Shown: positions 53,888 to 62,766 of the stretch, piece by piece
Layout: the number at the start of each line of letters is the position of its first letter
Numbering within the stretch: the stretch's first letter is position 1
Assembly (NCBI GenBank): GCA_903825575.1
Contig: CAIKAW010000100.1
Location: forward strand, 1-64,000
From: an uncultured bacterium
GTDB lineage: Bacteria > Actinomycetota > Actinomycetes > S36-B12 > CAIKAW01
DNA: 64,000 bases
Reading direction: 5' to 3'
Made by a program: the position numbers and the translations under genes
Notes under the pieces: generated by a model
Told to the model about the DNA's origin: nothing
The model's input: the letters and a program-made list of their open reading frames with translations, nothing else
The model's database searches: none

Positions 53888-54634
53888 TCAGTCGCCAGCG
53901 TGCGATCTGATGAACGCCAGACTCTCGGCGAAGATCTGTGGTGCATCATTGTCTAGGGTCGCCACGTGATAACTGTTTGCCAGCAAGGTTTCTGACTTAT
54001 CAACCGAGGCGATGTGCTCGATGATCCAGGCCGCGTTCGATGGCTCAACGACATGGTCCTCGGTGCTACGCAGCAACAGCAGTGGCGCGCTCACGCGGCT
54101 GATGTCACGCTTCACCGCACCCCACAATGCGGTCAGTGTGTAGGACGCACGAACCGGAAGTCGATCGTAGGCACCCTCGTCTTGGCCGGGCTTCTTGATG
54201 TCATTACTGATGCCCGGAAAAGATGGGATGAGGTTGCGGACCAGCGGAAGTAGGAAACGATCTAGGCGTTCGGTGTGTACTGCCGGATTCACCAGTACAA
54301 GTCCGGCCACTGAACTGGGCTGTTCTTCGGCCAACCGCAGTGCCAGCGCACCGCCCATGGACAGTCCGCAAATGAAGACCTTCTCGTGTCGAGATCGCAG
54401 GTCGGCAAGTTCGGAGGCCACGGTGGCATACCAGTCGTCCCAGGGCGTGCGGTTAAGTTCCTGCCAGGTCGTCGCGTGGCCTGGTAGTAACGGCAATCGG
54501 ACCGTGAGGTCATGCGCGGCTAAGTATTCCGCCCAGGGACGCATCGATTTTGGCGATCCGGTGAAGCCATGGATCAACAGGACCGCAACGGGTCCACCGT
54601 CGTGGCGGAAGGCCCCCTGGGCTGATGCTGGCAC
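53888..54634 (-). CDS. Alpha/beta-hydrolase, carboxylesterase/monoacylglycerol lipase-like
   Basis: About 248 residues. The oxyanion motif LIHGFTGSP, nucleophile elbow GLSMGGALAL, Asp in STEDHVVEP and His in NSYHVATLD make a complete catalytic triad, matching the Est30-like carboxylesterases and MGLs. Possible starts are GTG at 54640 or 54634; GGGAG 5 nt before favours the latter. It is divergent from an acyltransferase, consistent with a lipid role. Confidence 0.88.
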   Translation of the reverse strand: MPASAQGAFRHDGGPVAVLLIHGFTGSPKSMRPWAEYLAAHDLTVRLPLLPGHATTWQELNRTPWDDWYATVASELADLRSRHEKVFICGLSMGGALALRLAEEQPSSVAGLVLVNPAVHTERLDRFLLPLVRNLIPSFPGISNDIKKPGQDEGAYDRLPVRASYTLTALWGAVKRDISRVSAPLLLLRSTEDHVVEPSNAAWIIEHIASVDKSETLLANSYHVATLDNDAPQIFAESLAFIRSHAGD

Positions 54635-54750
54635 GTTCACTCCCAACGCTCGATTGGAGTGATAGTCGCACGACTGGGTCGATCGGTCGACACTGTTAGG
54701 GGGTTAGATCGCACCGCGTAGCATCACGTAGGCGCCCATGGAGGTCGGAC

Positions 54751-55440
54751 TTGCTGTATTGGTTTCTGAAATGGTTCGTGATCGGCCCCCCTTTGCGCGT
54801 CTTCTTTCGCCCGAAGGTGGAGGGGATGGAGCACATCCCCAGGACGGGGGCGGCGATCATCGTCAGCAACCATGTCTCGTTCTCTGACTCAATCTTCCTT
54901 CCGTTAATGGCCAGGCGTCGGATCACTTTCTTGGCAAAGAGCGAGTACTTCACCGGCCGAGGCATCAAGGGATTGTTGATTAAGTCATTCTTCGCGGGGG
55001 TGGGTCAGGTGCCCGTGGATCGATCCGGGGGGCGAGCTTCCGAAGCTGCCCTTGAGACCGGACTTCGGATTTTGGCCCACGGGGACCTGCTCGGTCTGTA
55101 CCCGGAAGGCACGCGGTCGCCGGATGGCCGGCTCTATCGCGGCAAGACCGGTGTTGCTCGAATGGCTCTGGAGGCCGGGGTCCCGGTGATACCTGTGGCG
55201 ATGATCGGTACCTATGAGATTCAGCCGCCAGGCAAGGTAATGCCAAGGATCGGTCGAGTGACTATCCGAGTCGGTGCTCCCTTGGACTTCTCGCGTTATG
55301 ACGGGATGTCGGGCGACCGGTTCGTCCTGCGGTCGATCACTGACGAATTGATGTACGACCTGATGGCTTTAGGCCAGCAAGAGTACGTAGATATGTATGC
55401 GGGGCGGGCTAAGGAACTAATCGCTGGGGACGACACCTAA
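54751..55440 (+). CDS. plsC: 1-acyl-sn-glycerol-3-phosphate acyltransferase (PlsC-like)
   Basis: Membrane-associated enzyme making phosphatidic acid, 229 residues. The acyltransferase motifs are SNHVSFSDSIF (NHxxxxD, block I), GQVPVDRSGGRAS (II), YPEGTRSPDG (III) and VPVIPVAMIG (IV). The TTG start has GGAGGTC 5-7 nt upstream. In mycobacteria the same position holds Rv2182c. Confidence 0.93.
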   Translation: MLYWFLKWFVIGPPLRVFFRPKVEGMEHIPRTGAAIIVSNHVSFSDSIFLPLMARRRITFLAKSEYFTGRGIKGLLIKSFFAGVGQVPVDRSGGRASEAALETGLRILAHGDLLGLYPEGTRSPDGRLYRGKTGVARMALEAGVPVIPVAMIGTYEIQPPGKVMPRIGRVTIRVGAPLDFSRYDGMSGDRFVLRSITDELMYDLMALGQQEYVDMYAGRAKELIAGDDT

Positions 55441-55442
55441 GC

Positions 55443-56912
55443 TCATTCGGACTCGGCCCAAGCCAGCGAGCGGCGCACAGCTTCGCGCCACTTGGCGTAG
55501 TGCAAGTCGTCGCGCGCGCCTGGATCAAAAACCGTGCGCGTAGCTGCTGGAATGTCTGAGAGTTCGTCCCAAATTCCTATCCCAAGGCCGGCGAGCAATG
55601 CGGCCCCTATCCCGGTTGCTTCAGCGTCCGTGCTTCGAGCGACCGACACCTGAAGAGCGGTGGCCTGCAACTGGCACAGGAAGTCATTTGCCGCGGCGCC
55701 GCCGTCGATCGCCAACTCCGGCAATTCGACGCCAGCATCCTTGATCATCAAGTCGACGATGTCGCGTACTTCGAAGGCGATGCCCTCGAGAGTGGCGCGC
55801 ACCAGATGCGCGCGGGTTGTGCCCCGCTGCAACCCGATAATCAGTCCCCGCGCATGCGGGTCCCAGTGAGGGGCACCCAAGCCTGTCAAGGCCGGGACGA
55901 AGACAACCCCGCCGCTGTCCTTGACGCTGCTGGCCAACTCTGCGGTCTCGGCCGCCGACCCGATAACTTCCAGCCCGTCACGCAGCCACTGCACGGCCGC
56001 GCCGGTCACGAAAACCGCACCCTCGAGAGCAAAGGTGTCGGTGCCGTCTGGCGCCCGCCAGGCGATCGTCGTTAGGAGACCTTCGGTTGCTGGCGCCGGC
56101 ACTGCGCCCGTATTGACCAAGACGAACGAGCCGGTCCCGTAGGTACATTTGCTTGCACCAGCGCTAAAACAACGTTGGCCGAACAGCGCGGCCTGCTGAT
56201 CGCCGGCAATGCCTGCGATTGGCAAATCGAGCCCGAGGAAGGCGCGCGGGTCGGTTTGTGCCGCGATACCCCACGAAGGCACCACCTTCGGAAGGGCCGA
56301 GATTGGGACGCCGAACAACTGACACAGTTCCTCGCTCCACTGACCCCGATGAAGATCGAACAGCATCGTGCGACTGGCATTTGATGCGTCCGTTACGTTC
56401 GCTGCGCCCGCCGTCAGTCGCGCTACTAGGTACGAGTCGATCGTGCCAATCGCGGTTCGACCGGCGCAAACCTCAGCCCACACCTCGGGCTCATTCTCGG
56501 CCAGCCACATCAGTTTGGTGGCGCTGAAGTACGGATCCAACCGCAGCCCAGACAATTGCGTAACCCGTGAGCCGTGCCCGGCTGCGGTCAGCCGCTTACA
56601 GATATCGGCGGATCGGCGATCCTGCCAAACAATCGCGGGTCGAATCGAACGAAGAGTTACTCGATCCCACAGTGCGATGGTTTCGCGTTGATTGGTAATC
56701 CCTAGTGCTGTGGGTGGCGCCTGACCTGCAATCGCTTGGGCTACTGCCCCCAGCGTCGCTTGCCAGATCTGTTCCGGGTCATGTTCAACCCAGCCGTCAG
56801 CGGGGTAGCTCTGTTCAAATTCGAGGTATCCGCGGCTTATGACTTGGGCGCTCGTATCGACAAGCAGAGCGGTTACGCCAGTGGTGCCAGCATCGATAGC
56901 CAGAATGCTCAT
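55443..56912 (-). CDS. glpK: Glycerol kinase
   Basis: Phosphorylates glycerol, 489 residues of the FGGY family. Seen: AIDAGTTGVTALLVD (phosphate 1), GITNQRETIALWDR, WQDRRSADIC, GLRLDPYFSATKLMW, SNASRTMLFDLH, GIAGDQQAALFGQ (phosphate 2), and the C-terminal DGGAAANDFLCQLQA (adenosine site). No phosphotransferase histidine site is evident. The start overlaps the DUF1028 stop (ATGA), so the two form one operon. Confidence 0.95.
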   Translation of the reverse strand: MSILAIDAGTTGVTALLVDTSAQVISRGYLEFEQSYPADGWVEHDPEQIWQATLGAVAQAIAGQAPPTALGITNQRETIALWDRVTLRSIRPAIVWQDRRSADICKRLTAAGHGSRVTQLSGLRLDPYFSATKLMWLAENEPEVWAEVCAGRTAIGTIDSYLVARLTAGAANVTDASNASRTMLFDLHRGQWSEELCQLFGVPISALPKVVPSWGIAAQTDPRAFLGLDLPIAGIAGDQQAALFGQRCFSAGASKCTYGTGSFVLVNTGAVPAPATEGLLTTIAWRAPDGTDTFALEGAVFVTGAAVQWLRDGLEVIGSAAETAELASSVKDSGGVVFVPALTGLGAPHWDPHARGLIIGLQRGTTRAHLVRATLEGIAFEVRDIVDLMIKDAGVELPELAIDGGAAANDFLCQLQATALQVSVARSTDAEATGIGAALLAGLGIGIWDELSDIPAATRTVFDPGARDDLHYAKWREAVRRSLAWAESE

Positions 56913-57739
56913 GTTCCGGTTACCAGTCTGCGCAGGTATTCCAGAACGACCGGATCTATGCGGCCGGGCACAAGTCGCTCTTCAAAGTTTTCGATGCCAG
57001 CAAGTTCGCTGAGTGCCACGTCCAAGTCAGGCTGGGGATGGCCTAGAGATCCAAGCAAGGTGCGTACTTCCGAACCGAGATCACCCGTTAGCTCCAGACA
57101 TTCGGCCGGGTCGGGGCGTTGAAACAAGAAGTCGTGGATCCCGATTAGCCGCCTAAGTTCGGAAACCGGATTGGCGTGGTCGTCCACGCGCAAGTCATGT
57201 GACACGTCGCTTCCCCCGCCATACCCGCCACCGGGACTAACGACCAGCAGCGCGGCACTTTGACGCCCCCTTCGGTCGCCCCCAGCTGCGTCTCCGGCAG
57301 CTAAGGCCTCCAAGAGCCGGTGGGCGAGCGGCAATTCGGCTTGAGCCAGCCAGACCTTGACCATTTCGGCCACGACTTCTGGGCCAGTCAGGATGTTGCC
57401 TTGGATTGCATACCCGGGCCCTGACGTGCCGCCAGCCCAGTCCATTGCCCCGGTGCCCGTGTATGTGGCGGAGCCACCTTTCGCGTCGACAATCCCAGCC
57501 TGTCGATCAGCGCGGCCCGGGTCGGCAGCAACGAGTTCAGCCAGAGTTGCGGAGGCGTCGTTGCCTTGCCGCAACAACTCCAGCCCATCCGGGCGGTAGC
57601 GCAGATTGGCCCATGCTTGAGTCGCGATGGCCCCACTTGCACACTCGGCCACCGGTACGACCGCGCCGACAGCCAGGAACTTGCTGGCGACGGCGATGCC
57701 CAAAGAATCTCCGTCGCGGGCAACTATCGAGAACGTCAT
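56909..57739 (-). CDS. DUF1028 Ntn-hydrolase-like protein
   Basis: A 276-residue DUF1028 protein: MTFSIVARDGDSLGIAVASK and the following AVGAVVPVAECASGAIATQA, NILTGPEVV, and GGGYGGGSDVSHDLRVDDH are the family hallmarks; the N-terminal Thr (T2) may be the nucleophile if Met is removed. The activity is unknown. Its C-terminal part (after about 205) is a peptidoglycan-binding-like or helical addition. It is coupled to glpK. Confidence 0.9.
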   Translation of the reverse strand: MTFSIVARDGDSLGIAVASKFLAVGAVVPVAECASGAIATQAWANLRYRPDGLELLRQGNDASATLAELVAADPGRADRQAGIVDAKGGSATYTGTGAMDWAGGTSGPGYAIQGNILTGPEVVAEMVKVWLAQAELPLAHRLLEALAAGDAAGGDRRGRQSAALLVVSPGGGYGGGSDVSHDLRVDDHANPVSELRRLIGIHDFLFQRPDPAECLELTGDLGSEVRTLLGSLGHPQPDLDVALSELAGIENFEERLVPGRIDPVVLEYLRRLVTGT

Positions 57740-57746
57740 ACCAAAG

Positions 57747-57752
57747 AGCCTA
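57747..57752 (-). promoter_or_regulatory. TAGGCT -10 element, leaderless start of DUF1028-glpK operon
   Basis: TAGGCT, then 7 nt, then the ATG; divergent from the pfkA promoter 18 bp away. Confidence 0.55.
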
Positions 57753-57769
57753 GGGCGCCCAAGGTCAAG

Positions 57770-57775
57770 TAGCGT
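57770..57775 (+). promoter_or_regulatory. TAGCGT, probable -10 of pfkA
   Basis: It lies 61 nt before the pfkA ATG; the leader contains GAGGAG. Confidence 0.4.
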
Positions 57776-57836
57776 GGTCGCTGCCGATACCAGCCACCCC
57801 GATCTGCGATCGGGCGAAGTGAGGAGCGCGAGTCAC

Positions 57837-58859
57837 ATGCGGATCGGGATGTTGACCGGTGGCGGAGATTGCCCCGGTTTGAACGCGGTGATCCGCGGAG
57901 CTGTGCTGTCAGGGACAGCTGCTGGGGCCGACTTTGTGGGCTTCCGGGACGGCTGGCGCGGTCCACTCGACGGATTGACCATGACCCTTGGGCCCGTTGA
58001 AGTTCGCAACATTCTCGAGCGCGGCGGAACGATTCTGGGCAGTTCTCGCACCAATCCGCTCAAGATCGAAGGCGGGCTCGAACAGATTCGCACCACGCTG
58101 TTAGAACACAACGTTGATGCGTTGATCGCGATTGGCGGCGAGGACACGCTTGGCGTGGCTGAGAAACTCAACGATGCGGGGATGGCCGTAGTCGGCGTGC
58201 CCAAGACGATCGACAACGACCTGTCCGGGACCGACTACACATTTGGATTCGACACTTCCGTCAACATTGCTATGGAAGCCATCGACCGGCTGCACACGAC
58301 GGCCGATTCGCACCATCGGGTTCTGGTCGTCGAAGTTATGGGGCGTCACGCCGGTTGGATTGCCCTGCATTCAGGTATGGCCGGGAGTGCAGCGGCAATC
58401 TTGATCCCGGAACAGGAGTTTGATCTAGACGAGGTGGCGGGTTGGTGTCGTTCACACGCCAGCCGTGGTCGTGCCCCAATCGTCGTGGTTGCCGAGGGTG
58501 CACAGGCCTCGGGCGGGAGTCTGAGCGTGAAAGACGCCGACCTTGACTCGTTTGGCCACGTTCGTCTTTCGGGGATCGGTGAACGGCTCGCGGCCGAGTT
58601 GGAGCGGCGCACTGGTATCGAAAGCCGCAGCGTGCTGCTGGGCCATCTGCAGCGAGGCGGTACCCCTACGGCATTCGACCGGGTCCTCGGGACTCGTTTT
58701 GGTGCCGCCGCATTTAGTGCAGTTCAGGACCGAGACTTTGGCTGCATGGTGGCGTTGCGTGGCACCGACATTGTGCGGATTCCATTGGCTGAGGCCGTCG
58801 GGACTTTGAAGACGGTTCCCCCGCAGCGGTACGCCGAAGCACGGGCGTTCTTCGGCTGA
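57837..58859 (+). CDS. pfkA: 6-phosphofructokinase, predicted pyrophosphate-dependent
   Basis: A 340-residue group A phosphofructokinase with GMLTGGGDCPGLNAVIRG, PKTIDNDLSGTDYTFGFDT and MGRHAGWIAL. The two residues that decide phosphoryl donor are Asp in GGEDT (residue 103, E. coli Gly104) and Lys in PKTIDND (residue 123, E. coli Gly124); this Asp/Lys pair marks pyrophosphate-dependent enzymes such as that of Amycolatopsis methanolica, while ATP enzymes have Gly at 104. The reaction would be reversible. ATG with GAGGAG upstream is chosen over a much longer frame. Confidence 0.93.
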   Translation: MRIGMLTGGGDCPGLNAVIRGAVLSGTAAGADFVGFRDGWRGPLDGLTMTLGPVEVRNILERGGTILGSSRTNPLKIEGGLEQIRTTLLEHNVDALIAIGGEDTLGVAEKLNDAGMAVVGVPKTIDNDLSGTDYTFGFDTSVNIAMEAIDRLHTTADSHHRVLVVEVMGRHAGWIALHSGMAGSAAAILIPEQEFDLDEVAGWCRSHASRGRAPIVVVAEGAQASGGSLSVKDADLDSFGHVRLSGIGERLAAELERRTGIESRSVLLGHLQRGGTPTAFDRVLGTRFGAAAFSAVQDRDFGCMVALRGTDIVRIPLAEAVGTLKTVPPQRYAEARAFFG

Positions 58860-58872
58860 GGTTGCCAAGCCG

Positions 58873-58878
58873 TAGGCT
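58873..58878 (+). promoter_or_regulatory. TAGGCT -10 element, leaderless start of aroG
   Basis: TAGGCT, then ACCCGG, then the GTG. Confidence 0.6.
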
Positions 58879-58884
58879 ACCCGG

Positions 58885-60216
58885 GTGTCTAACGCCCTGA
58901 CTTGGCCCGATTTGCCCGCTGCGCAGCAGCCCACCTGGCCCGACGTGCTGGCCTATCAGCGCGTCCAGGAAACGCTTCGGACCTTGCCACCCTTGGTTTT
59001 CGCCGGTGAATGTGACCAGTTGACTGAGCGGCTCGGACAGGCCGCCAAGGGCGAAGGCTTCGTATTGATGGGCGGGGACTGCGCCGAAACTTTTGTAGCA
59101 AATACAGCAGATTCGATCCGGGCCCGCCTCAAGACGGTGCTCCAGATGGCGATCGTGCTGACCTACGCTGCCTCGTTGCCGGTTGTGAAGATCGGCCGGT
59201 TGGCGGGCCAGTACGGCAAGCCCCGCAGCAATGGTGACGAGACCGTCGAGGGACTTTCCCTTCCGTCCTACCGCGGTGACGCAGTGAACGGCATCGAATT
59301 CACCCCAGAGTCTCGCCGCCATGACCCAGATCGGCTGCTGCGTGCCTACAACGCGTCCAGTGCCGCTTTGAATCTCGTGCGCGCATTCACGCAGGGAGGC
59401 TACGCGGACTTGCGTCAGGTCCATGCCTGGAATCAGGACTTCGTTACTGAAACTGAAGCCGGGCGCCGGTACGAAACTATGGCAGCCGACATTGATCGGG
59501 CACTGCAGTTCATGAAGGCCTGCGGCGCTGATCCGGAGGAGTTCAAGCGCGTCGAGTTCTACGCCGGACATGAGGCATTGCTGCTTGACTACGAGAAGCC
59601 ATTGACTCGCATTGACTCGCGGACTGGGTTGCCTTACGACGTGTCCGCGCATTTCTTGTGGGTGGGCGAACGTACTCGCGAACTTGGTGGTGCCCACATT
59701 GACTTTGCCGCTCGGATCCGCAATCCGATCGGCGTGAAACTCGGACCCAAAACAAGGGCTGCCGACGCTGTGGCCCTGGTGGAACGACTTGACCCGGACG
59801 CAATTCCGGGTCGGCTAACTTTGATTACCCGCATGGGTGCGGCCCAAGTTCGCGACGTGCTACCCGACCTCGTCACGAAGGTTGAAGCCGCTGGCCATCC
59901 CGTCCTTTGGGTTTGTGACCCTATGCACGGCAACACCCGAGAAGCCGCAAGCGGTCACAAGACTCGATCATTCGGCGACGTGCTTGATGAAGTGCGCGGC
60001 TTCTTCGAAGTTCACGCAGCGCTCGGTACTCACGCAGGTGGCGTGCATGTCGAGTTGACCGGCGATGACGTGACCGAATGCACCGGCGGGACCCAAGGCG
60101 TTATCGAGAGCGAGATCGGCGATCGGTACGAAACGGCCTGCGACCCGCGGCTAAATCGGGCCCAAGCACTTGAGCTGTCCTTCCTCGTCGCCGAGATGCT
60201 GCAAACACGCCACTGA
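58885..60216 (+). CDS. aroG: Class II 3-deoxy-7-phosphoheptulonate (DAHP) synthase
   Basis: First enzyme of the shikimate pathway, condensing phosphoenolpyruvate and erythrose-4-phosphate. The 443-residue plant-like (class II) sequence includes FVLMGGDCAETF (metal Cys), PVVKIGRLAGQYGKPRS, LPSYRGDAVNG, THPVLWV-like VLWVCDPMHGNT, and GVHVELTGDDVTEC. It corresponds to mycobacterial aroG (Rv2178c). GTG start, leaderless by spacing. Confidence 0.97.
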   Translation: MSNALTWPDLPAAQQPTWPDVLAYQRVQETLRTLPPLVFAGECDQLTERLGQAAKGEGFVLMGGDCAETFVANTADSIRARLKTVLQMAIVLTYAASLPVVKIGRLAGQYGKPRSNGDETVEGLSLPSYRGDAVNGIEFTPESRRHDPDRLLRAYNASSAALNLVRAFTQGGYADLRQVHAWNQDFVTETEAGRRYETMAADIDRALQFMKACGADPEEFKRVEFYAGHEALLLDYEKPLTRIDSRTGLPYDVSAHFLWVGERTRELGGAHIDFAARIRNPIGVKLGPKTRAADAVALVERLDPDAIPGRLTLITRMGAAQVRDVLPDLVTKVEAAGHPVLWVCDPMHGNTREAASGHKTRSFGDVLDEVRGFFEVHAALGTHAGGVHVELTGDDVTECTGGTQGVIESEIGDRYETACDPRLNRAQALELSFLVAEMLQTRH

Positions 60217-60270
60217 ACTTGGGATTTGCGGCAAGATCTGCCTGAGCGTCGTCGACGAAAGGGCAAGCGG

Positions 60271-60798
60271 GTGGCTAAGTCCGAGGCCAGGCAAGCAACG
60301 CCGCTTGCATATGCCGAACTTGCAACTCCGGCAGGTCGGCTCACGGTGATTGTCGATCCAAAAGATGGCGCAGTGGTGGCGTCCGGTTTCGGCGGTAAAG
60401 CGCGCGTCGTTGGGCAACTGCCTCCGGAGCTCGCTGGGCGTCGGGTCGAGGCTGGTTCGGTGGGCCCGGTAGCCGGGGCCGTTGCGGCTTGGAGCGCAGG
60501 TGACCTCAAGGCTTTGGATCGAGTTAAGGTCCGTCAGCCTGGATCGGAATTCATGACCGCCGCGTGGCTGGCATTGCGCCAAGTTCCAGCTGGCGAAGTT
60601 ATTACATATGCCGAACTAGCCGAGCTCGCGGGTCGCCCGCGGGCCGCGCGGGCCGCCGGTACGGCCTGCTCATCGAATCGAGTTGCCCCTTTCGTGCCTT
60701 GCCATCGTGTAGTGCCAGCTTCAGGTGGCGTTGGTAATTACGGCTTTGGAGTCGACGTCAAGGTCGCCTTGCTTCGCCACGAAGGCGCAGTTATCTGA
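60271..60798 (+). CDS. Methylated-DNA-[protein]-cysteine S-methyltransferase
   Basis: Suicide repair protein that takes the alkyl group from O6-alkylguanine, 175 residues. The alkyl-accepting cysteine is C144 in PFVPCHRVV; the helix-turn-helix Arg-finger region (ELAGRPRAARAAGTAC) and the following VGNYGFGVDVKVALLRHEG complete the MGMT C-terminal domain. The N-terminal domain is short and divergent. AAGGG precedes the GTG. Confidence 0.93.
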   Translation: MAKSEARQATPLAYAELATPAGRLTVIVDPKDGAVVASGFGGKARVVGQLPPELAGRRVEAGSVGPVAGAVAAWSAGDLKALDRVKVRQPGSEFMTAAWLALRQVPAGEVITYAELAELAGRPRAARAAGTACSSNRVAPFVPCHRVVPASGGVGNYGFGVDVKVALLRHEGAVI

Positions 60799-60814
60799 AC
60801 TCGGTCACTGCGAC

Positions 60815-60820
60815 TAGGGT
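60815..60820 (+). promoter_or_regulatory. TAGGGT -10 element, leaderless start of threonine aldolase
   Basis: TAGGGT, then CGATCC, then the ATG. Confidence 0.6.
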
Positions 60821-60826
60821 CGATCC

Positions 60827-61870
60827 ATGGCTATCGACTTGCGATCGGACACCGTAACCAAGCCCACTGCTGCAATGCGGACCGCTATGGCGTCGGCAGA
60901 AGTTGGCGATGACGTCTACGGCGATGACCCGAGCGTCAATGCCCTTGAGGCACGGGTCGCAGCTCTGCTCGGTCACGAAGCAGGTGTTTTTACTCCCACC
61001 GGCTCCTTGGCGAACCAACTTGGAATGCGGCTGCACGCGAAGCCAGGCCAAGAAGTGGCAACTGACCTACAGGCACACGTAGTGCGCGCCGAGCTTGGGG
61101 CAGCTGCCGCATTCAGTGGAATTACTTCGCGGACGTGGGATGCGCCCAGAGGGCTGCTGGATGTTGCACAGGTCCGTGAGTATGTCCGACCGAGTGCTGG
61201 CCCGTATCTCGTATCGACAACCTGTGTTGTCGTTGAGAACACTCACAATTTTGGTGGCGGAACCATCCAGCCGCTGGAGAACTTGATCGAGTTGCGGGCT
61301 TTCGTAGATTCGGTCGGAATTCGGCTGCATTTGGATGGCGCGCGGTTGTGGAATGCCCACGTTGTAACGGGCGTTCCGTTGGCGACTTACGGCGAGCTCT
61401 TCGATTCGGTTTCGGTATGTCTTTCAAAAGGTCTTGGAGCCCCGATTGGCTCGGTCCTTGTAAGTTCGGCAGCCAATGTCAGCGAGGCAAGGGTCTGGCG
61501 CAAACGTTACGGCGCTGGGATGCGGCAGGTCGGGATCTTGGCCGCTGCTGGAACCTATGCGATCGACAATCATGTGGCCAGGTTGGCCGACGATCACGTT
61601 CGAGCCGCGCGGTTGGCCGAAGCGTGCGCAAGTGCGGCACCCGGTGTGGTCGAACCCAGTTACGTCCAAACCAACATTGTGCCGTTGGACTTGACTGCTA
61701 CCACTTGGGATGCGGCCACGTTCGCGGCTGCTGCTCGGGAACGCGGGGTGCTGGTCTCAGTTCTTGGTCCCAGATTCGTTCGCCTTGTTACACATCTAGA
61801 TGTCGACGATGCAGGGTGTGCTCTTGCCTGCGAAGTGCTGGCTGCATTGCTCGGCAGTGCTCCAAACTAG
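60827..61870 (+). CDS. ltaE: Low-specificity L-threonine aldolase
   Basis: PLP enzyme splitting threonine to glycine and acetaldehyde, 347 residues. It begins IDLRSDTVTKPTAAMR (the standard start), has HLDGARLWNA (PLP Asp and substrate Arg), the Schiff-base Lys in CLSKGLGAPIGSVLV, and RKRYGAGMRQVGILAAAG. All motifs are intact. Its stop overlaps the convergent EamA gene by 4 nt. Confidence 0.95.
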   Translation: MAIDLRSDTVTKPTAAMRTAMASAEVGDDVYGDDPSVNALEARVAALLGHEAGVFTPTGSLANQLGMRLHAKPGQEVATDLQAHVVRAELGAAAAFSGITSRTWDAPRGLLDVAQVREYVRPSAGPYLVSTTCVVVENTHNFGGGTIQPLENLIELRAFVDSVGIRLHLDGARLWNAHVVTGVPLATYGELFDSVSVCLSKGLGAPIGSVLVSSAANVSEARVWRKRYGAGMRQVGILAAAGTYAIDNHVARLADDHVRAARLAEACASAAPGVVEPSYVQTNIVPLDLTATTWDAATFAAAARERGVLVSVLGPRFVRLVTHLDVDDAGCALACEVLAALLGSAPN

Positions 61871-62763
61871 GAATCCACATGTGGTGGGACCACTACTGAA
61901 TCTGGTCCAAGTTCAGCCAGATACATCGCTGTGATGATGCAAAGGCCGCCTGTGAGAACGCGCCAAGTAAGTGCATCGCCGCCAACCGTTACTCCAAAGA
62001 CTCCGGCAAATGTCGGTTCCATGGTGAGGATGACTGCGGTTCGCGTCGGCGAGAGATGTACCTGCGCCCAAGTTTGAACTAGGAATGCGAATGACGTTGC
62101 CGCGACTCCAAGGAATGCGATTGCCATCCATGAACTGCCGCTATGAGGCAGCTGCAGGCCACCAAAAAATGGGGCGCCAATCGTGCAAATCATCGCGGTC
62201 GTGCACAGCTGCCAGATCGTTAGGGCATATGCATCGGCTGCCGTCGACCAAGCGGCTAGGCCGACAATATGCGAGGCAAACGATAGGGCTGCAATAACCG
62301 TGAGAAGTTCGCCGCGGCCGATAGCGAACCCATGGAGCGAGAGGGCCGCCAATCCTGCTGTTGCTAAGGCGACCGCGGCCCACGCACCAATCGAGATGTG
62401 TCGACCCAGAATCACGCCAGTCAAGATCGGTGTGAACACCACAAACAGTCCGGTAATGAAGCCAGAGACCGTTGGTGTGGCGAACTTGAGCCCGAACGTT
62501 TGAGTGATGTAGCCGGTGGCGAGGATGGCTCCCAAAATCAGACCCTGCCGCCTTCCGGTCGCAGACAGAGCCACGGCGGCACGCGGTCGAATCGCGATCA
62601 AGACCAGACCGGCAACCCAGAAGCGCCAGGCTAGGAAAGACAGGACCGATTCGTGTCGGATGACCTCGTGCACAACGACGAAGGTTCCGCCCCAGATTGC
62701 TGTGACGATCAGCAGCAGCGCAACTGCGATCGCCCCAACTGGCCGACGCGTGGTTGCCGGCAT
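61867..62763 (-). CDS. EamA/DMT family metabolite transporter
   Basis: A 298-residue protein with ten membrane helices in two EamA repeats (about 10-140 and 155-285). The hallmark Trp-Gly-Gly-Thr-Phe (TAIWGGTFV) is near the N-terminus, with PILTGVILGR ending repeat 1 and MEPTFAGVFGV in repeat 2. Substrate unknown (amino acids or metabolites). It lies 3 nt downstream of the kinase gene. Confidence 0.93.
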   Translation of the reverse strand: MPATTRRPVGAIAVALLLIVTAIWGGTFVVVHEVIRHESVLSFLAWRFWVAGLVLIAIRPRAAVALSATGRRQGLILGAILATGYITQTFGLKFATPTVSGFITGLFVVFTPILTGVILGRHISIGAWAAVALATAGLAALSLHGFAIGRGELLTVIAALSFASHIVGLAAWSTAADAYALTIWQLCTTAMICTIGAPFFGGLQLPHSGSSWMAIAFLGVAATSFAFLVQTWAQVHLSPTRTAVILTMEPTFAGVFGVTVGGDALTWRVLTGGLCIITAMYLAELGPDSVVVPPHVDS

Positions 62764-62766
62764 TTG

